Shown: positions 48,194 through 57,354, counted from the stretch's first letter. The stretch: 64,000 bases of DNA from Microbacterium sp. T2.11-28 (GCF_950097975.1 NZ_CATNHF010000001.1:558001-622000); one strand, 5' to 3'. Numbers and translations: made by a program. Notes: generated by a model not told the origin, from the sequence alone.

Positions 48194-48796
48194 TCAGCCG
48201 TCGACGCGGCGGTCGCCGGCGTGGCGGGCCAGCGACGAGCCGTATCGCTCGGTCAGCTGCACCATCAGGTCGGGGGTGGCCCGGTCCAGGCCGAACACGT
48301 AGCCCGGGAAGTCCAGATCGTGCTGGAGCGCCCAGATCTCGTCGTGCCGGTCGGGCGGCAGCATCTGGGCGGGATCGCCCACGGCGACCCAGCCGATCGG
48401 GACGACCGACTCGGGCGGCAGCACCGTGCGCAGGTGGACGACCGCGTTGATGCGCACCTCGCTGTGCGTTCCGATGCGGGCGCCGTTGAAGACGCGCGTG
48501 CCGGTGGCGAGGAACACCTCGTCCTCGACCGTCGCCCCCGAGATGCTGGCCATGGGGCCCACCAGCACGTGCGAGCCGATGTGGACCGGGTGGGAGGCGC
48601 TCGCGCGGATCAGCGCGTTCTCCATGACGATCACGTGCTCGCCGAGGGTCACCGGACCTCCCTCGGCGGTGAGGACGGCACCGTGGAGCACCTGGCAGCC
48701 CGCCCCGATGGTCACATCCCCCGAGACCACGGCGGTGGCCGCCACGACGGCGTCGGGATGGATGCGGGGCTGCGCCCCGAGGTGCTCGAATCGCAT
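48194..48796 (-). CDS. Gamma carbonic anhydrase-like left-handed beta-helix protein
   Basis: 200 residues with the hexapeptide repeats of a left-handed beta helix (VVAATAVVSGDVTIGAGC, HIGSHVLVGPMASISG, GARIGTHSEVRINAVV). The overall pattern is that of the YrdA/gamma carbonic anhydrase group. The three zinc histidines expected in -LH-, -GH- and -LHG are replaced: IRA, VGP and ISG. It is therefore probably not a zinc carbonic anhydrase; an acyltransferase-like or structural role is possible. A C-terminal helix follows. TACGCT lies six bases before the ATG. Confidence 0.85.
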   Translation of the reverse strand: MRFEHLGAQPRIHPDAVVAATAVVSGDVTIGAGCQVLHGAVLTAEGGPVTLGEHVIVMENALIRASASHPVHIGSHVLVGPMASISGATVEDEVFLATGTRVFNGARIGTHSEVRINAVVHLRTVLPPESVVPIGWVAVGDPAQMLPPDRHDEIWALQHDLDFPGYVFGLDRATPDLMVQLTERYGSSLARHAGDRRVDG

Positions 48797-48802
48797 GTCG
48801 CC

Positions 48803-48808
48803 AGCGTA
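48803..48808 (-). promoter_or_regulatory. -10 element of the gamma-CA-like gene
   Basis: On the minus strand TACGCT ends six bases before the ATG at 48796. Confidence 0.55.
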
Positions 48809-48851
48809 TGCCGCCGGCGCCATGTCCGTCGAGGCGTCCCCGCCGCGCCGG

Positions 48852-48857
48852 TAGGGT
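48852..48857 (+). promoter_or_regulatory. Possible -10 element of the amino acid antiporter gene
   Basis: TAGGGT lies about 37 bases before the GTG at 48895, giving a short leader. It is divergent from the gamma-CA-like promoter. Confidence 0.4.
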
Positions 48858-48894
48858 GAGGGTTCGCCCTCTCCCCCAGCCGGAAAGCTCTCCC

Positions 48895-50325
48895 GTGACC
48901 TCGACGCCGCAGCGCACGACGACGACGGTGTCGGCCCTCACCCTCGCCGGGTTCGTCGTCGGCTCCATGGTCGGCGCTGGCGTGTTCTCGCTGCCGGGGC
49001 GCTTCGCCGCCGAGACCGGCGTCACCGGAGCGCTCATCGCCTGGGGCATCGCGGGCGGCGGGATGCTGATGCTGGCCCTCGTCTTCCAGCACCTCGCCCT
49101 GCGACGACCCGACCTCGACGCGGGCGTGTACTCCTACGCGCGCGCCGGCTTCGGCCGCTATGCCGGCTTCTTCTCCGCGTTCGGGTACTGGGCGAGCGCG
49201 TGCGCGGGGAACGTCTTCTACTGGGTCTTCATCATGTCGACCCTCGGCGCCGTCTTCCCCGCCCTGGGCGCGGGCGACACGGTGCTCGCCGTGGGCGTCT
49301 CGTCCGCCGGCCTCTGGCTGTTCTACGCGCTCGTGCGCAGCGGCGCGCGGGAGGCCGCCGCGATCAACCGGATCGTGAGCGTCGCCAAGGTGCTCCCGAT
49401 CGTCGTCTTCGTTTTCCTGTGCCTGTTCGCCTTCGATCCGCAGGTCTTCGCCGGAAACCTCACCGGCGGCGCCGGCGCCCCGGTCCTCTACGAGCAGGTG
49501 CGCGCCACTCTCCTCGTCACCGTCTTCGCCTTCATCGGAGTGGAAGGCGCCAGCGCCTACTCCCGTCACGCGCGGCGGCGGTCCGACGTCGGCCGGGCCA
49601 CGGTCTTCGGCTTCCTGTCGGTGCTCGCGATCTTCCTCTCGGTGACGATCGTCTCGTACGGCATCCTCCCCCGCGAGGAGATCGCCGCCCTGCGCCAGCC
49701 CTCGATGGCGGGGGTCCTGGAGGCCGTCGTCGGCGGATGGGGCGCGGTGTTCATCGGCGCCGCGCTGGTCGTCGCCGTCCTCGGGGCGTACCTGTCGTGG
49801 ACGCTGATGGCCGCGGAGGTGCTGCTCGTGGCCGCGCGCTCCGGCGACCTGCCGCAGGTGTTCGCCCGCACGAACGCGAAGGACGTGCCGGTCGGCGCGC
49901 TCACGCTGTCGACCGTGCTGGTGCAGGTGCTGCTGATCGTGGTGCTGTTCGCCGCCGACGCCTTCGACGTCGCACTGAACCTCACGAGCGCGCTCGCCCT
50001 CATCCCCTACTTCCTCACCGCGGGGTTCGCGCTGAAGCTCGCGCTGGCCGACCCCGAGCGGCGGTCGCGCGCGCGCCGTGCCGGCACCCTCGTCGTCGCG
50101 GTGCTGGCGACCGCCTACACCGGCTTCCTCCTGTACGCCGCCGGCGCGGAGTACACGCTGCTGTCGCTGCTGATCATCGTGCCGGCCACGGTGCTGTATG
50201 CGGCCGCGCGGCGTTCGCGAGGGGAACGGGTCTTCTCCCCCGCCGAGTGGGTGCTGTTCGCCGTCGCGGCGGCCGGGGCGATCGCTGCCGCGACGCTCAT
50301 CGCGACCGGCGTGCTCGTGATCTGA
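48895..50325 (+). CDS. Basic amino acid/polyamine antiporter (APC family, ArcD-like)
   Basis: 476 residues with 12-13 membrane helices. VVGSMVGAGVFSLPG is the helix 1 glycine-rich substrate site of the APC superfamily. FAFIGVEGASAYSRHARRRSDVG in helix 6 is typical of the arginine/ornithine and arginine/agmatine antiporter branch. It most likely exchanges basic amino acids or polyamines across the membrane. GTG start. The stop codon lies inside a 20-base tandem duplication. Confidence 0.9.
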   Translation: MTSTPQRTTTTVSALTLAGFVVGSMVGAGVFSLPGRFAAETGVTGALIAWGIAGGGMLMLALVFQHLALRRPDLDAGVYSYARAGFGRYAGFFSAFGYWASACAGNVFYWVFIMSTLGAVFPALGAGDTVLAVGVSSAGLWLFYALVRSGAREAAAINRIVSVAKVLPIVVFVFLCLFAFDPQVFAGNLTGGAGAPVLYEQVRATLLVTVFAFIGVEGASAYSRHARRRSDVGRATVFGFLSVLAIFLSVTIVSYGILPREEIAALRQPSMAGVLEAVVGGWGAVFIGAALVVAVLGAYLSWTLMAAEVLLVAARSGDLPQVFARTNAKDVPVGALTLSTVLVQVLLIVVLFAADAFDVALNLTSALALIPYFLTAGFALKLALADPERRSRARRAGTLVVAVLATAYTGFLLYAAGAEYTLLSLLIIVPATVLYAAARRSRGERVFSPAEWVLFAVAAAGAIAAATLIATGVLVI

Positions 50326-50343
50326 CCGGCGTGCTCGTGAGCT
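50304..50343 (+). repeat. 20-base tandem duplication over the antiporter stop codon
   Basis: Two adjacent 20-base copies beginning GACCGGCGTGCTCGTGA differ at one position (T or G at position 18). The first copy encodes the last residues and the stop codon. The second would repeat the same ending had the first stop been lost. Confidence 0.85.
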
Positions 50344-50395
50344 GAGCGGCGATCGAGAGCGATGCCGACGGCGTGCTCACGGTGCGGGCGCCCGA

Positions 50396-50890
50396 TCAGT
50401 ACGCCGCGCAGCTCTCGTCCGCGGGCACGACGGTCACCTCGACGCCGGTCGCGCCGGTGAGGCCGTCTCGACCGAGCGCGCGGTAGGCGAGGCGGACGGC
50501 GTCGGCCCGCCCGGGGCGGGCGGGGTCGATCAGGGCGTAGCCGACCTCGACGTGGCGCTCGGTGCCGGCCGGTATCGCGTGCTCCGGGGCCGCCGTGTCG
50601 AACCCGCTGGCCGTGCCGGTGAGGGTGCCGACCAGGGGACGCGTCCGCCAGCCGACGACCTCCAGGTTGTCGCCCTCGACGAGCTCCACACCGACGAGCT
50701 CCGCGTCGACCGTCGCGGTGACGAACGTCGTGCCGATCGTGACGCGCGGATCGCCCGCGGTGACGGGCGTGCAGATGCCGTCGCCCGCCTGCTGCGCCGA
50801 CACGGGCCGCAGCGCCGCGCACCCCGACGCCGCACACCCGAGGACGGCGAGCGCGGTGAGGACGGCGGGAACCCGGAGTCGACGGCGCAT
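50396..50890 (-). CDS. Hypothetical lipoprotein
   Basis: 164 residues. Signal peptide VLTALAVLGCAASGC with a likely lipidated cysteine near residue 24. The mature part is a small beta-rich domain (TVDAELVGVELVEGDNLEVV) with two further cysteines (GICTPV near residue 40 and ESCAAY at the end) that may pair. I recognise no family. It lies just downstream of mfd on the same strand, about 50 bases away, and is convergent with the antiporter gene. Confidence 0.75.
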   Translation of the reverse strand: MRRRLRVPAVLTALAVLGCAASGCAALRPVSAQQAGDGICTPVTAGDPRVTIGTTFVTATVDAELVGVELVEGDNLEVVGWRTRPLVGTLTGTASGFDTAAPEHAIPAGTERHVEVGYALIDPARPGRADAVRLAYRALGRDGLTGATGVEVTVVPADESCAAY

Positions 50891-50941
50891 GTGCCGACCC
50901 TAGCGAATCCGACGGCGGCGAACCGACGACGGCGAACCCGC

Positions 50942-53900
50942 TCAGCCCTGGAGGGCCGCGTCCGCCTCGCTGCTGTCCGGCACCGGCAGCGGGAACAGCT
51001 GGTCGAGCAGCTGCCGGGTCCATGCGATGAGGTCGGCATCGGCGAGCGACTCACCGCCGGCGCTCGGCAGCGGCACGATCATCGCCTCGCCGCCGGAGAG
51101 GATCTTCGCCTTCGGGTGGAGGCGCTGCAGCCGCACGCGCAGCGAGTCCGGCAGGCGCGCGGGGGCGACGCGGAGGTTCGGCCCCATGGCGACGACGTCG
51201 GTCAGGCCCGACTGGGCGGCGCGGCGGCGCAGACGGGCGACCTCGAACAGCCCGTCCACCTCGGGCGGCGTCGCCCCGTAGCGGTCGCGGAGCTCGTCGG
51301 CGACCAGGTCGATCGCGTCGGCGGCCGCGGTGACCGATGCCGCCGCCGACAGCTTCTGATACGCCTCGAGCCGCAGCCGCTCGCTGTCGATGTAGGACTC
51401 GGGGATGCGCGCGTCGACCGGCAGCTCCAGCCGCAGCTCGGCCGGTCCCTCGGTCTCCTCACCCCGGAAGGTCGCCACCGCCTCGCCGATCATCCGCAGG
51501 TAGAGGTCGAAGCCGACGCCCGCGATGTGACCGGCCTGCTCGGCCCCGAGGAGGTTGCCCGCTCCCCGCAGCTCCAGGTCCTTCAGTGCCACCTGCATGC
51601 CCGAGCCCAGGTCGTTGTTGACGGCGATCGTCTCGAGGCGGTCGGCGGCCGTCTCGCTGAGCGGCTTCATCTCGTCGTAGAGGAAGTAGGCGTACGCGCG
51701 CTCGCGTCCGCGCCCCACCCGGCCGCGGAGCTGGTGGAGCTGACTGAGCCCGTACTTGTCGGCGCGGTCGATGATGATCGTGTTGGCGTTGGAGATGTCG
51801 AGACCGGTCTCGATGATCGTCGTCGAGACGAGGACGTCCGCGCGGCGCTCCCAGAAGTCGTCGACGACCTGCTCGAGCGCGTGCTCCCCCATCTGCCCGT
51901 GCGCGACCGCGATGCGGGCCTCGGGGACGAGCTCGGCCAGATGCGCCGCCACGCGCTGGATGGACTGCACGCGGTTGTGGACGTAGAAGACCTGGCCCTC
52001 GCGCAGCAGCTCGCGGCGGATCGCCGCGGCCACCTGCTTGTCGCCGCGCGGTCCCACGTAGGTGAGGATCGGATGGCGATCCTCGGGCGGGGTCTGCAGC
52101 GTGGACATCTCGCGGATCCCCGTGACCGCCATCTCGAGCGTGCGCGGGATCGGGGTCGCGCTCATCGCGAGGATGTCCACGTTCGTCTTGAGCTTCTTCA
52201 GCTGGTCCTTGTGCTCGACCCCGAAGCGCTGCTCCTCGTCGATGATCATGAGGCCGAGGTCCTTGAAGATCACCTTCTCGGTGAGGATGCGGTGGGTGCC
52301 GATGACCATGTCCACCGTGCCGTCGGCGAGCCCCGCGATCGTCTCGCGCGCCTGCTTGTCGGTCTGGAAGCGCGAGAGCGGACGCACCTTGACGGGGAAG
52401 CCGGCGAAGCGCTCGGTGAAGGTCTCGAGGTGCTGCTTGACGAGCAGGGTGGTGGGGACCAGCATCGCGACCTGCTTGCCGTCCTGGATCGCCTTGAACG
52501 CGGCCCGCACCGCGACCTCGGTCTTGCCGAATCCGACGTCGCCGCTGAGCAGGCGATCCATCGGGATCGGCCGCTCCATGTCGGCTTTGATCTCATCGAT
52601 GGTCTGCAGCTGGTCGAGGGTCTCGGCGAAGGGGAACGCCTCCTCCAGCTCGCGCTGCCACGGCGTGTCGGGTCCGAACGCGTAGCCCTTCGCCGCCATG
52701 CGCGCCGAGTAGAGCTTGACGAGCTCCACCGCGATGTCGCGCACCGCCTTGCGCGCCTTGCCCTTGGCGGCCGCCCAGTCGCTGCCGCCCATCTTGGAGA
52801 GCGTGGGGGCTTCGCCGCCGACGTACCGCGACAGCTGGTCGAGCTGATCGGTCGGCACGAAGAGCTTGTCGCCGGGGAAGCCGCGCTTGGACGGCGCGTA
52901 CTCGAGCACGAGGTACTCCCGCTGGGTCTTCACGGCGTTGCGCCCGCCGGTGGAGACCTCGCGCTGCACCAGCTCGACGAAGCGCCCGATGCCGTGCGTG
53001 GTGTGAACGACGACGTCGCCGGGCTTGAGCTGGAGGGGGTCCACGACATTGCGCCGGCGGGACGCGAGCTTCTTCACCACGCGCGAGTCGGCGCCGATCG
53101 TGCGGCCGTAGAACTCGCTCTCGGTCAGCACGGCCAGTCGCGCGCCGGCGTCCTGGAACCCGGCCTCGAGCGTCGCCACGACCGCGGTCGCCATGCCCGC
53201 CGCGGGCGCGTCGGCGAGGTCCTGGGCCGTGCGCGCCGGCACGCCGCGCTCGGCCAGCACGTCACGGGCCCGGTCGACGAGTCCCGTGCCGCCCGAGGCG
53301 ATCACCACGCGCCAGCCGTCGGCCACGAGCTGGGCGACATGACCGGTCGCCCCCTCGACGTTGCCGTGGAACGAGGGCACCGGCGCGGCGGCCACCCGCA
53401 CGGCGCCGGAGGACTCGACGAGGCCCTCCGCCTCGGCATCCGCATCGCCCGAGTCGAACCCGCTCAGAGTCCACCACACGCCCCCGCGCTCGCGGGCGGC
53501 CTCGCGCAGGGCGGGGAGGGTGAGGAAGTCGCCCGCACCGAGGTCGACGGGCGTGTCGGCGCCCGCCGTGGCCGCGCTCCACGCGGCTTCGAGGAACTCC
53601 TGGTTCGTCTCGCCGAGCGTGATGGCGCGCGTGACGGAGCGCTCCGGATCGAGGAGGGCCGCGGCCGTTCCCCGCGGAAGGTAGTCCATGAGCGGGACCA
53701 CGGCGTCGGCGACGACCGGGAGCAGGGACTCCATGCCCTCGGTGGGGATCCCCTCGCTCATCTTCTCGAGCATCCCGCGAAGCCCCGGGAAGCGGTCGCG
53801 CAGCGCCGCGGCGCGCTCGCGCACGCCCGCGGTCAGCAGCAGCTCACGGCTGGGGATGAGGGTGACCGATGCGACATCGCCCGGGAGCGAGCGCTGGTCG

Positions 53901-54556
53901 GCCACCGAGAACGCGCGGATCTGCTCCACCTCGTCGCCGAAGAACTCGACCCGCAGCGGGTGATCGGCCACCGGGGGGAAGACGTCGAGGATGCCGCCGC
54001 GGACCGCGAACTCGCCTCGGCGCGACACCATGTCGACGCGCTGATACGCGAGCTCGACGAGGCGCCGCACGACGTCGTCCCGCTCGTGCCCGCGCTCGCC
54101 CGCGACCAGCTCGATCGCGCCGGCATCGGTGAGTCCCGAGGCTATCGGCTGCAGGGCCGCACGGACGGAGGCCACGACGATCAGGGGCGCCGACCCGTCC
54201 CACGCGTGGGCCCGGCGGAGCACCTCCAGCCGCCGTCCCACCGTCTCGGGACTCGGGCTCAGCCTTTCGTGCGGCAGGGTCTCCCACGCCGGGAAGTGCA
54301 GCACCGTCGCGTCGGGGAGCAGGCACTCCAGCGCGGCGCCCACGCTCTCGGCGCGGCGCCCGGTCGGGGCCATCACGAGCATCGCGGGAGGCGAGCCCGC
54401 CTCCGCCGCGGTCGCACGGGCCGAGACCAGGGCGGCGAGCAGCGGCGCGTCCAGACCGGTGACGAGGGAGAAGTCGGTGTCGGTGCGGCTCCCGCGGAGC
54501 ACCTCGGCGAACGGCTCCGACTGCACGAGGGCGCGCACGATCCCGGCGACTGTCAT
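50942..54556 (-). CDS. mfd: Transcription-repair coupling factor Mfd
   Basis: 1204 residues. UvrB-homology modules in the first 450 residues (with TLPHERLSPSPETVGRRLEVL) are followed by the polymerase-interacting Tudor-like domain near residues 510-580 (KPGDVVVHTTHGIGRFVEL). The RecG-like translocase carries Walker A GDVGFGKTEVA, Walker B LMIIDEEQRFGV and motif VI QLRGRVGRGRERAYAY. A C-terminal TRCF domain ends the protein. It removes stalled polymerase and recruits UvrA. TAGACT lies six bases before the ATG. Confidence 0.98.
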   Translation of the reverse strand: MTVAGIVRALVQSEPFAEVLRGSRTDTDFSLVTGLDAPLLAALVSARATAAEAGSPPAMLVMAPTGRRAESVGAALECLLPDATVLHFPAWETLPHERLSPSPETVGRRLEVLRRAHAWDGSAPLIVVASVRAALQPIASGLTDAGAIELVAGERGHERDDVVRRLVELAYQRVDMVSRRGEFAVRGGILDVFPPVADHPLRVEFFGDEVEQIRAFSVADQRSLPGDVASVTLIPSRELLLTAGVRERAAALRDRFPGLRGMLEKMSEGIPTEGMESLLPVVADAVVPLMDYLPRGTAAALLDPERSVTRAITLGETNQEFLEAAWSAATAGADTPVDLGAGDFLTLPALREAARERGGVWWTLSGFDSGDADAEAEGLVESSGAVRVAAAPVPSFHGNVEGATGHVAQLVADGWRVVIASGGTGLVDRARDVLAERGVPARTAQDLADAPAAGMATAVVATLEAGFQDAGARLAVLTESEFYGRTIGADSRVVKKLASRRRNVVDPLQLKPGDVVVHTTHGIGRFVELVQREVSTGGRNAVKTQREYLVLEYAPSKRGFPGDKLFVPTDQLDQLSRYVGGEAPTLSKMGGSDWAAAKGKARKAVRDIAVELVKLYSARMAAKGYAFGPDTPWQRELEEAFPFAETLDQLQTIDEIKADMERPIPMDRLLSGDVGFGKTEVAVRAAFKAIQDGKQVAMLVPTTLLVKQHLETFTERFAGFPVKVRPLSRFQTDKQARETIAGLADGTVDMVIGTHRILTEKVIFKDLGLMIIDEEQRFGVEHKDQLKKLKTNVDILAMSATPIPRTLEMAVTGIREMSTLQTPPEDRHPILTYVGPRGDKQVAAAIRRELLREGQVFYVHNRVQSIQRVAAHLAELVPEARIAVAHGQMGEHALEQVVDDFWERRADVLVSTTIIETGLDISNANTIIIDRADKYGLSQLHQLRGRVGRGRERAYAYFLYDEMKPLSETAADRLETIAVNNDLGSGMQVALKDLELRGAGNLLGAEQAGHIAGVGFDLYLRMIGEAVATFRGEETEGPAELRLELPVDARIPESYIDSERLRLEAYQKLSAAASVTAAADAIDLVADELRDRYGATPPEVDGLFEVARLRRRAAQSGLTDVVAMGPNLRVAPARLPDSLRVRLQRLHPKAKILSGGEAMIVPLPSAGGESLADADLIAWTRQLLDQLFPLPVPDSSEADAALQG

Positions 54557-54562
54557 CCCTCC

Positions 54563-54568
54563 AGTCTA
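54563..54568 (-). promoter_or_regulatory. -10 element of mfd
   Basis: On the minus strand TAGACT ends six bases before the ATG at 54556; GGAGGG lies between them, directly next to the ATG. Confidence 0.5.
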
Positions 54569-54702
54569 GGGCGGACCCCCGACACGCCGACCGGTCGGGC
54601 GCACGACACCCGGCATCCGCTCCGCGTTCACTCGCGCGTCACGCGGCCTGCCTAACGTGGCGTCCTCCCGCACCCGCGGGGCAGGATCGAGAGGCGCGGA
54701 CC

Positions 54703-55815
54703 ATGGGCGGTGTGACGACGCACCGGCGGACGACGATGGAGACCGCCACCGGCGTCCGCGTGGTCCTCGAGCCGGCCGCCGAGGCCATCGCCTTCCTGGG
54801 GGCCGATCTGCCGCTGCAGCGGATCGCGGTGACCGAGGTCACCCTCCGTCCCGGGGAGCTGCTCGTCGAGGTCGAGCTCGCCACGGTGTGCGAGCGGGAT
54901 CTGCGCACGGCCCTGGGCGAGCGGCCCGCCTCCGCCGCGCAGGTGCTCGGGCACGAGCAGGTGGGCCGCATCGTCGCGTGCGGGCCCGGATCGCCCGCGA
55001 CCACCGTCGACGGCGTGCCGCTCAGCCTCGGCGACCGCATCGTCTGGGCGGCGACCGTCGACTGCGGCGCGTGCGAGATGTGCCGGGACGGCATCCCCGA
55101 GGCATGCCTCGACCAGCGCCGCTACGGCCATGAGCGCGTGCGCCGCGGCTGGGAGCTGTCGGGCGGGCTCGCGACCCACGTGCACCTGGTCGCGGGCACG
55201 GCGGTCGTGCGGGCGCGCGACTGGATCCCGGCCGAGGTGTTCGCCCCCGCCGCGTGTGCGACCGCCATCGCCGCAGCGGCTCTCGACGCCGCCGAGCAGG
55301 TGCGACCCCTCTCCGGCGAGACGGTGCTCGTGTCGGGTTGCGACGCGGTCGGGCTGACCGCGGTCGCGATGGCCGCGGCGCGCGGCGCGCGCGTCCTGGC
55401 GGTCGACCCCGATCCGCATCGCCGCACCCCGGCGCCCGCGTTCGGGGCGGAGTCGACCCATCGGCCGGGACGCGCCCCGGCGGGCTACCGGGTCGCGCTG
55501 GAGTTCGGGGGCTCGCCCGAGGCGGTGACCGACGCTGTCGCGGGCGCCGGTCCCGGGGCGGTGCTCGTCCTCGCCGAGAGCGCGGAGGGGGCATCCGGCG
55601 CGGTGCCGGCCGCGACGCTGGTGGAGCGCGGGCTCACGGTCCGGGGCGTGCGCGGATACCGTCCGGAGCACCTGCTCGATGCCGTCCGGTTCCTCGAGCG
55701 CGCCGACCACGGCCTGTTCTCGGGGCTGATCGGACGCACGGTGCCGTTCTCCGACGCGGTCGCGGCGCTGACCTCGCCGGTCGCGCGCGGCGCCCTCATC
55801 GCCGTGCGCCCCTGA
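54703..55815 (+). CDS. Zinc-binding alcohol dehydrogenase family protein
   Basis: 370 residues, medium-chain dehydrogenase fold. Catalytic zinc residues are likely in TVCERDL and GHEQVG. The structural zinc lobe is complete: C-G-A-C-E-M-C with a later C in EACLDQ. The Rossmann loop is degenerate (SGCDAVGLTAVAMA in place of GxGxxG). The pattern resembles dehydrogenases found with phosphonate catabolism, but no such genes are adjacent. Substrate unknown. A second ATG at 54736 is a possible start. Divergent from mfd. Confidence 0.85.
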   Translation: MGGVTTHRRTTMETATGVRVVLEPAAEAIAFLGADLPLQRIAVTEVTLRPGELLVEVELATVCERDLRTALGERPASAAQVLGHEQVGRIVACGPGSPATTVDGVPLSLGDRIVWAATVDCGACEMCRDGIPEACLDQRRYGHERVRRGWELSGGLATHVHLVAGTAVVRARDWIPAEVFAPAACATAIAAAALDAAEQVRPLSGETVLVSGCDAVGLTAVAMAAARGARVLAVDPDPHRRTPAPAFGAESTHRPGRAPAGYRVALEFGGSPEAVTDAVAGAGPGAVLVLAESAEGASGAVPAATLVERGLTVRGVRGYRPEHLLDAVRFLERADHGLFSGLIGRTVPFSDAVAALTSPVARGALIAVRP

Positions 55816-55875
55816 GCCGCCGGGGAGGCTGAGCGCCCGGCCCCGGACGGCACCCCCGACCCGGCCGCGGCGCGA

Positions 55876-56460
55876 TCAGGCGCGCGGGGCGTGCCAGCGC
55901 TGCTGTGCGGCGAGCAGACCCTCGTCCACCAGCAGCTCGACGGCGTCGGCGGCGTCGCCGATGAGGCTCGGCAGGGCGGCGCGCTCGGTCGACGAGAACG
56001 GATCGAGCACCCAGTCCGCCGGATCCTGACGCCCGGGCGGACGGCCGATCCCCACGCGCACGCGGGGGAAGTCCGCCGTCCCCAGCGCCTTCGCGACGTC
56101 GCGCACCCCGTTGTGGCCGCCGTGGCCGCCGCCGACCTTGAGCTTGACCGTGTCGAAGGGGATGTCGAGCTCGTCGTGGACGATGACCACCCGCTCGGGG
56201 GGCACGTCGTAGAAGCGGGCCAGCGACGAGACCGGGCCGCCCGACACGTTCATGAAGGAGTTCGGCGTCGCCAGGACGAGCCTCGGTCCCCCGGGACGCA
56301 GCCACGACTCGGCAGCGCGCGCGTTGGCCTTGTGCGCCCGCAGCGTCTCCGAGCGACGCGCCGCGAGCTCGGCGACGACCATCTGCCCGACGTTGTGCCG
56401 GGTCGCCTCGTATCGGGGGCCGGGGTTGCCCAGTCCGACGACCAGCCAGCTCTCTGCCAT
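55876..56460 (-). CDS. pth: Peptidyl-tRNA hydrolase
   Basis: 194 residues. VGLGNPGPRYEATRHNVGQM carries the catalytic His and Asn; TPNSFMNVSG and VIVHDELDIPFDTVKLKVGGGHGGHNG complete the site. It recycles peptidyl-tRNA released early from ribosomes. The gene follows rplY, a common actinobacterial pair, with a hairpin between them. Confidence 0.97.
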   Translation of the reverse strand: MAESWLVVGLGNPGPRYEATRHNVGQMVVAELAARRSETLRAHKANARAAESWLRPGGPRLVLATPNSFMNVSGGPVSSLARFYDVPPERVVIVHDELDIPFDTVKLKVGGGHGGHNGVRDVAKALGTADFPRVRVGIGRPPGRQDPADWVLDPFSSTERAALPSLIGDAADAVELLVDEGLLAAQQRWHAPRA

Positions 56461-56477
56461 GGGGGTCCCTTCCGACG

Positions 56478-56519
56478 ACGACGCCCGCCGCCACCAGTAT
56501 CGGCGGCGACGGGCGTCGT
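56478..56519 (-). terminator. Hairpin between rplY and pth
   Basis: Read on the minus strand, ACGACGCCCG pairs with CGGGCGTCGT, continues as GCCGCC/GGCGGC with a 3-base bulge, and encloses a 9-base loop. It starts nine bases after the rplY stop and ends 18 bases before pth, so it can set the ratio of the two messages. Confidence 0.6.
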
Positions 56520-56528
56520 GGGGTACGG

Positions 56529-57158
56529 TCACTCGGCCTCTTCGGCCGCCTCCGCCTGCTCCTCGGCGACGGCCTCGTCGGCCGCCTCGATCTCGTCGGC
56601 CTCGGCGATCGTCGCCGCCGGCACCGCGATGGCGACCACGAGGGTCTCGGGGTCGGTGACGAGGGTCGCGCCCTTGGGCAGCGTCAGGTCGGCCGCGGTG
56701 ATGTGCGTGCCGTCCTCGAGACCCTCGACGTCGACGACGACGTGCTCGGGGATGTGGGTGGCCTCGACCTCGAGCGACACGGTCGCGTTGTCGAGGTTGA
56801 CGATGGTGCCCGGGAAGGGCTCGCCCTCGACGAGCACGGGAATGTCGACCTGGACCTTCTCGCCCTTCTTCACGACGAGGAGGTCGATGTGCTCGATGAT
56901 CTGGTGCACCGGGTCCTTCTGGACGTCCTTGACCAGCGTGAGCTGCTCCTTGCCGTCGAGCTGGAGCTCGAGGACGACGTTGGCGCGGCGCACGAGCAGC
57001 GCGACCTGGTGGCCGGGCAGCGCGACGTGCACCGGGGTGCTGCCGTGGCCGTAGATGACGGCGGGGATCTTGCCGGCGGCGCGGAGGCGGCGGGCGAAGC
57101 CCTTGCCGAAGTTCTCGCGGGTCTCGGCGATGACCTTGGTGTCGGTCTCAGTCGACAT
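56529..57158 (-). CDS. rplY: 50S ribosomal protein L25/general stress protein Ctc
   Basis: 209 residues. The N-terminal L25 domain (about 1-95, ETRENFGKGFARRLRAAGKIPAVIYG split at residue 20) binds 5S rRNA. The C-terminal TL5/CTC domain follows, with DIPVLVEGEPFPGTIVNL. The tail is acidic (AEEQAEAAEEAE). AAGGAG lies before the ATG. The only good -10 is about 170 bases upstream, so the message has an unusually long leader. Confidence 0.97.
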   Translation of the reverse strand: MSTETDTKVIAETRENFGKGFARRLRAAGKIPAVIYGHGSTPVHVALPGHQVALLVRRANVVLELQLDGKEQLTLVKDVQKDPVHQIIEHIDLLVVKKGEKVQVDIPVLVEGEPFPGTIVNLDNATVSLEVEATHIPEHVVVDVEGLEDGTHITAADLTLPKGATLVTDPETLVVAIAVPAATIAEADEIEAADEAVAEEQAEAAEEAE

Positions 57159-57300
57159 GGTGATTCTCCTTGCGGGCCGCGACTCTGTGCGCGGGCCCTG
57201 GTCTGGGGTCTGGTGGATTCGACTCGAACGCCCGCGCGTGAGGAAAGCCACAGGACAGCCGCCAGGCAGAATCTCTGAGCCGATTCACCGCGTCGATCAC

Positions 57301-57316
57301 GGATGCCGGAGCATCC
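57301..57316 (-). promoter_or_regulatory. Hairpin in the rplY leader
   Basis: GGATGC-TCCG-GCATCC on the minus strand: 6-bp perfect stem with a 4-base loop, near the 5' end of the predicted rplY leader. Possibly a regulatory or stabilising element. Confidence 0.35.
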
Positions 57317-57335
57317 CTCGCCGAAGTACGTCCCG

Positions 57336-57341
57336 AGTCTA
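57336..57341 (-). promoter_or_regulatory. Probable -10 element of rplY
   Basis: On the minus strand TAGACT, placing transcription start near 57329 and a leader of about 170 bases. Confidence 0.45.
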
Positions 57342-57354
57342 CCAGCGCCCCCGC

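Noticed and set aside
50552..54655. A very long open frame (over 1300 codons) antisense to mfd
   Set aside because: It is the mirror of a GC-rich gene with biased third positions. Its composition is His/Arg/Asp/Val-rich without domains, and mfd is unmistakable on the other strand.
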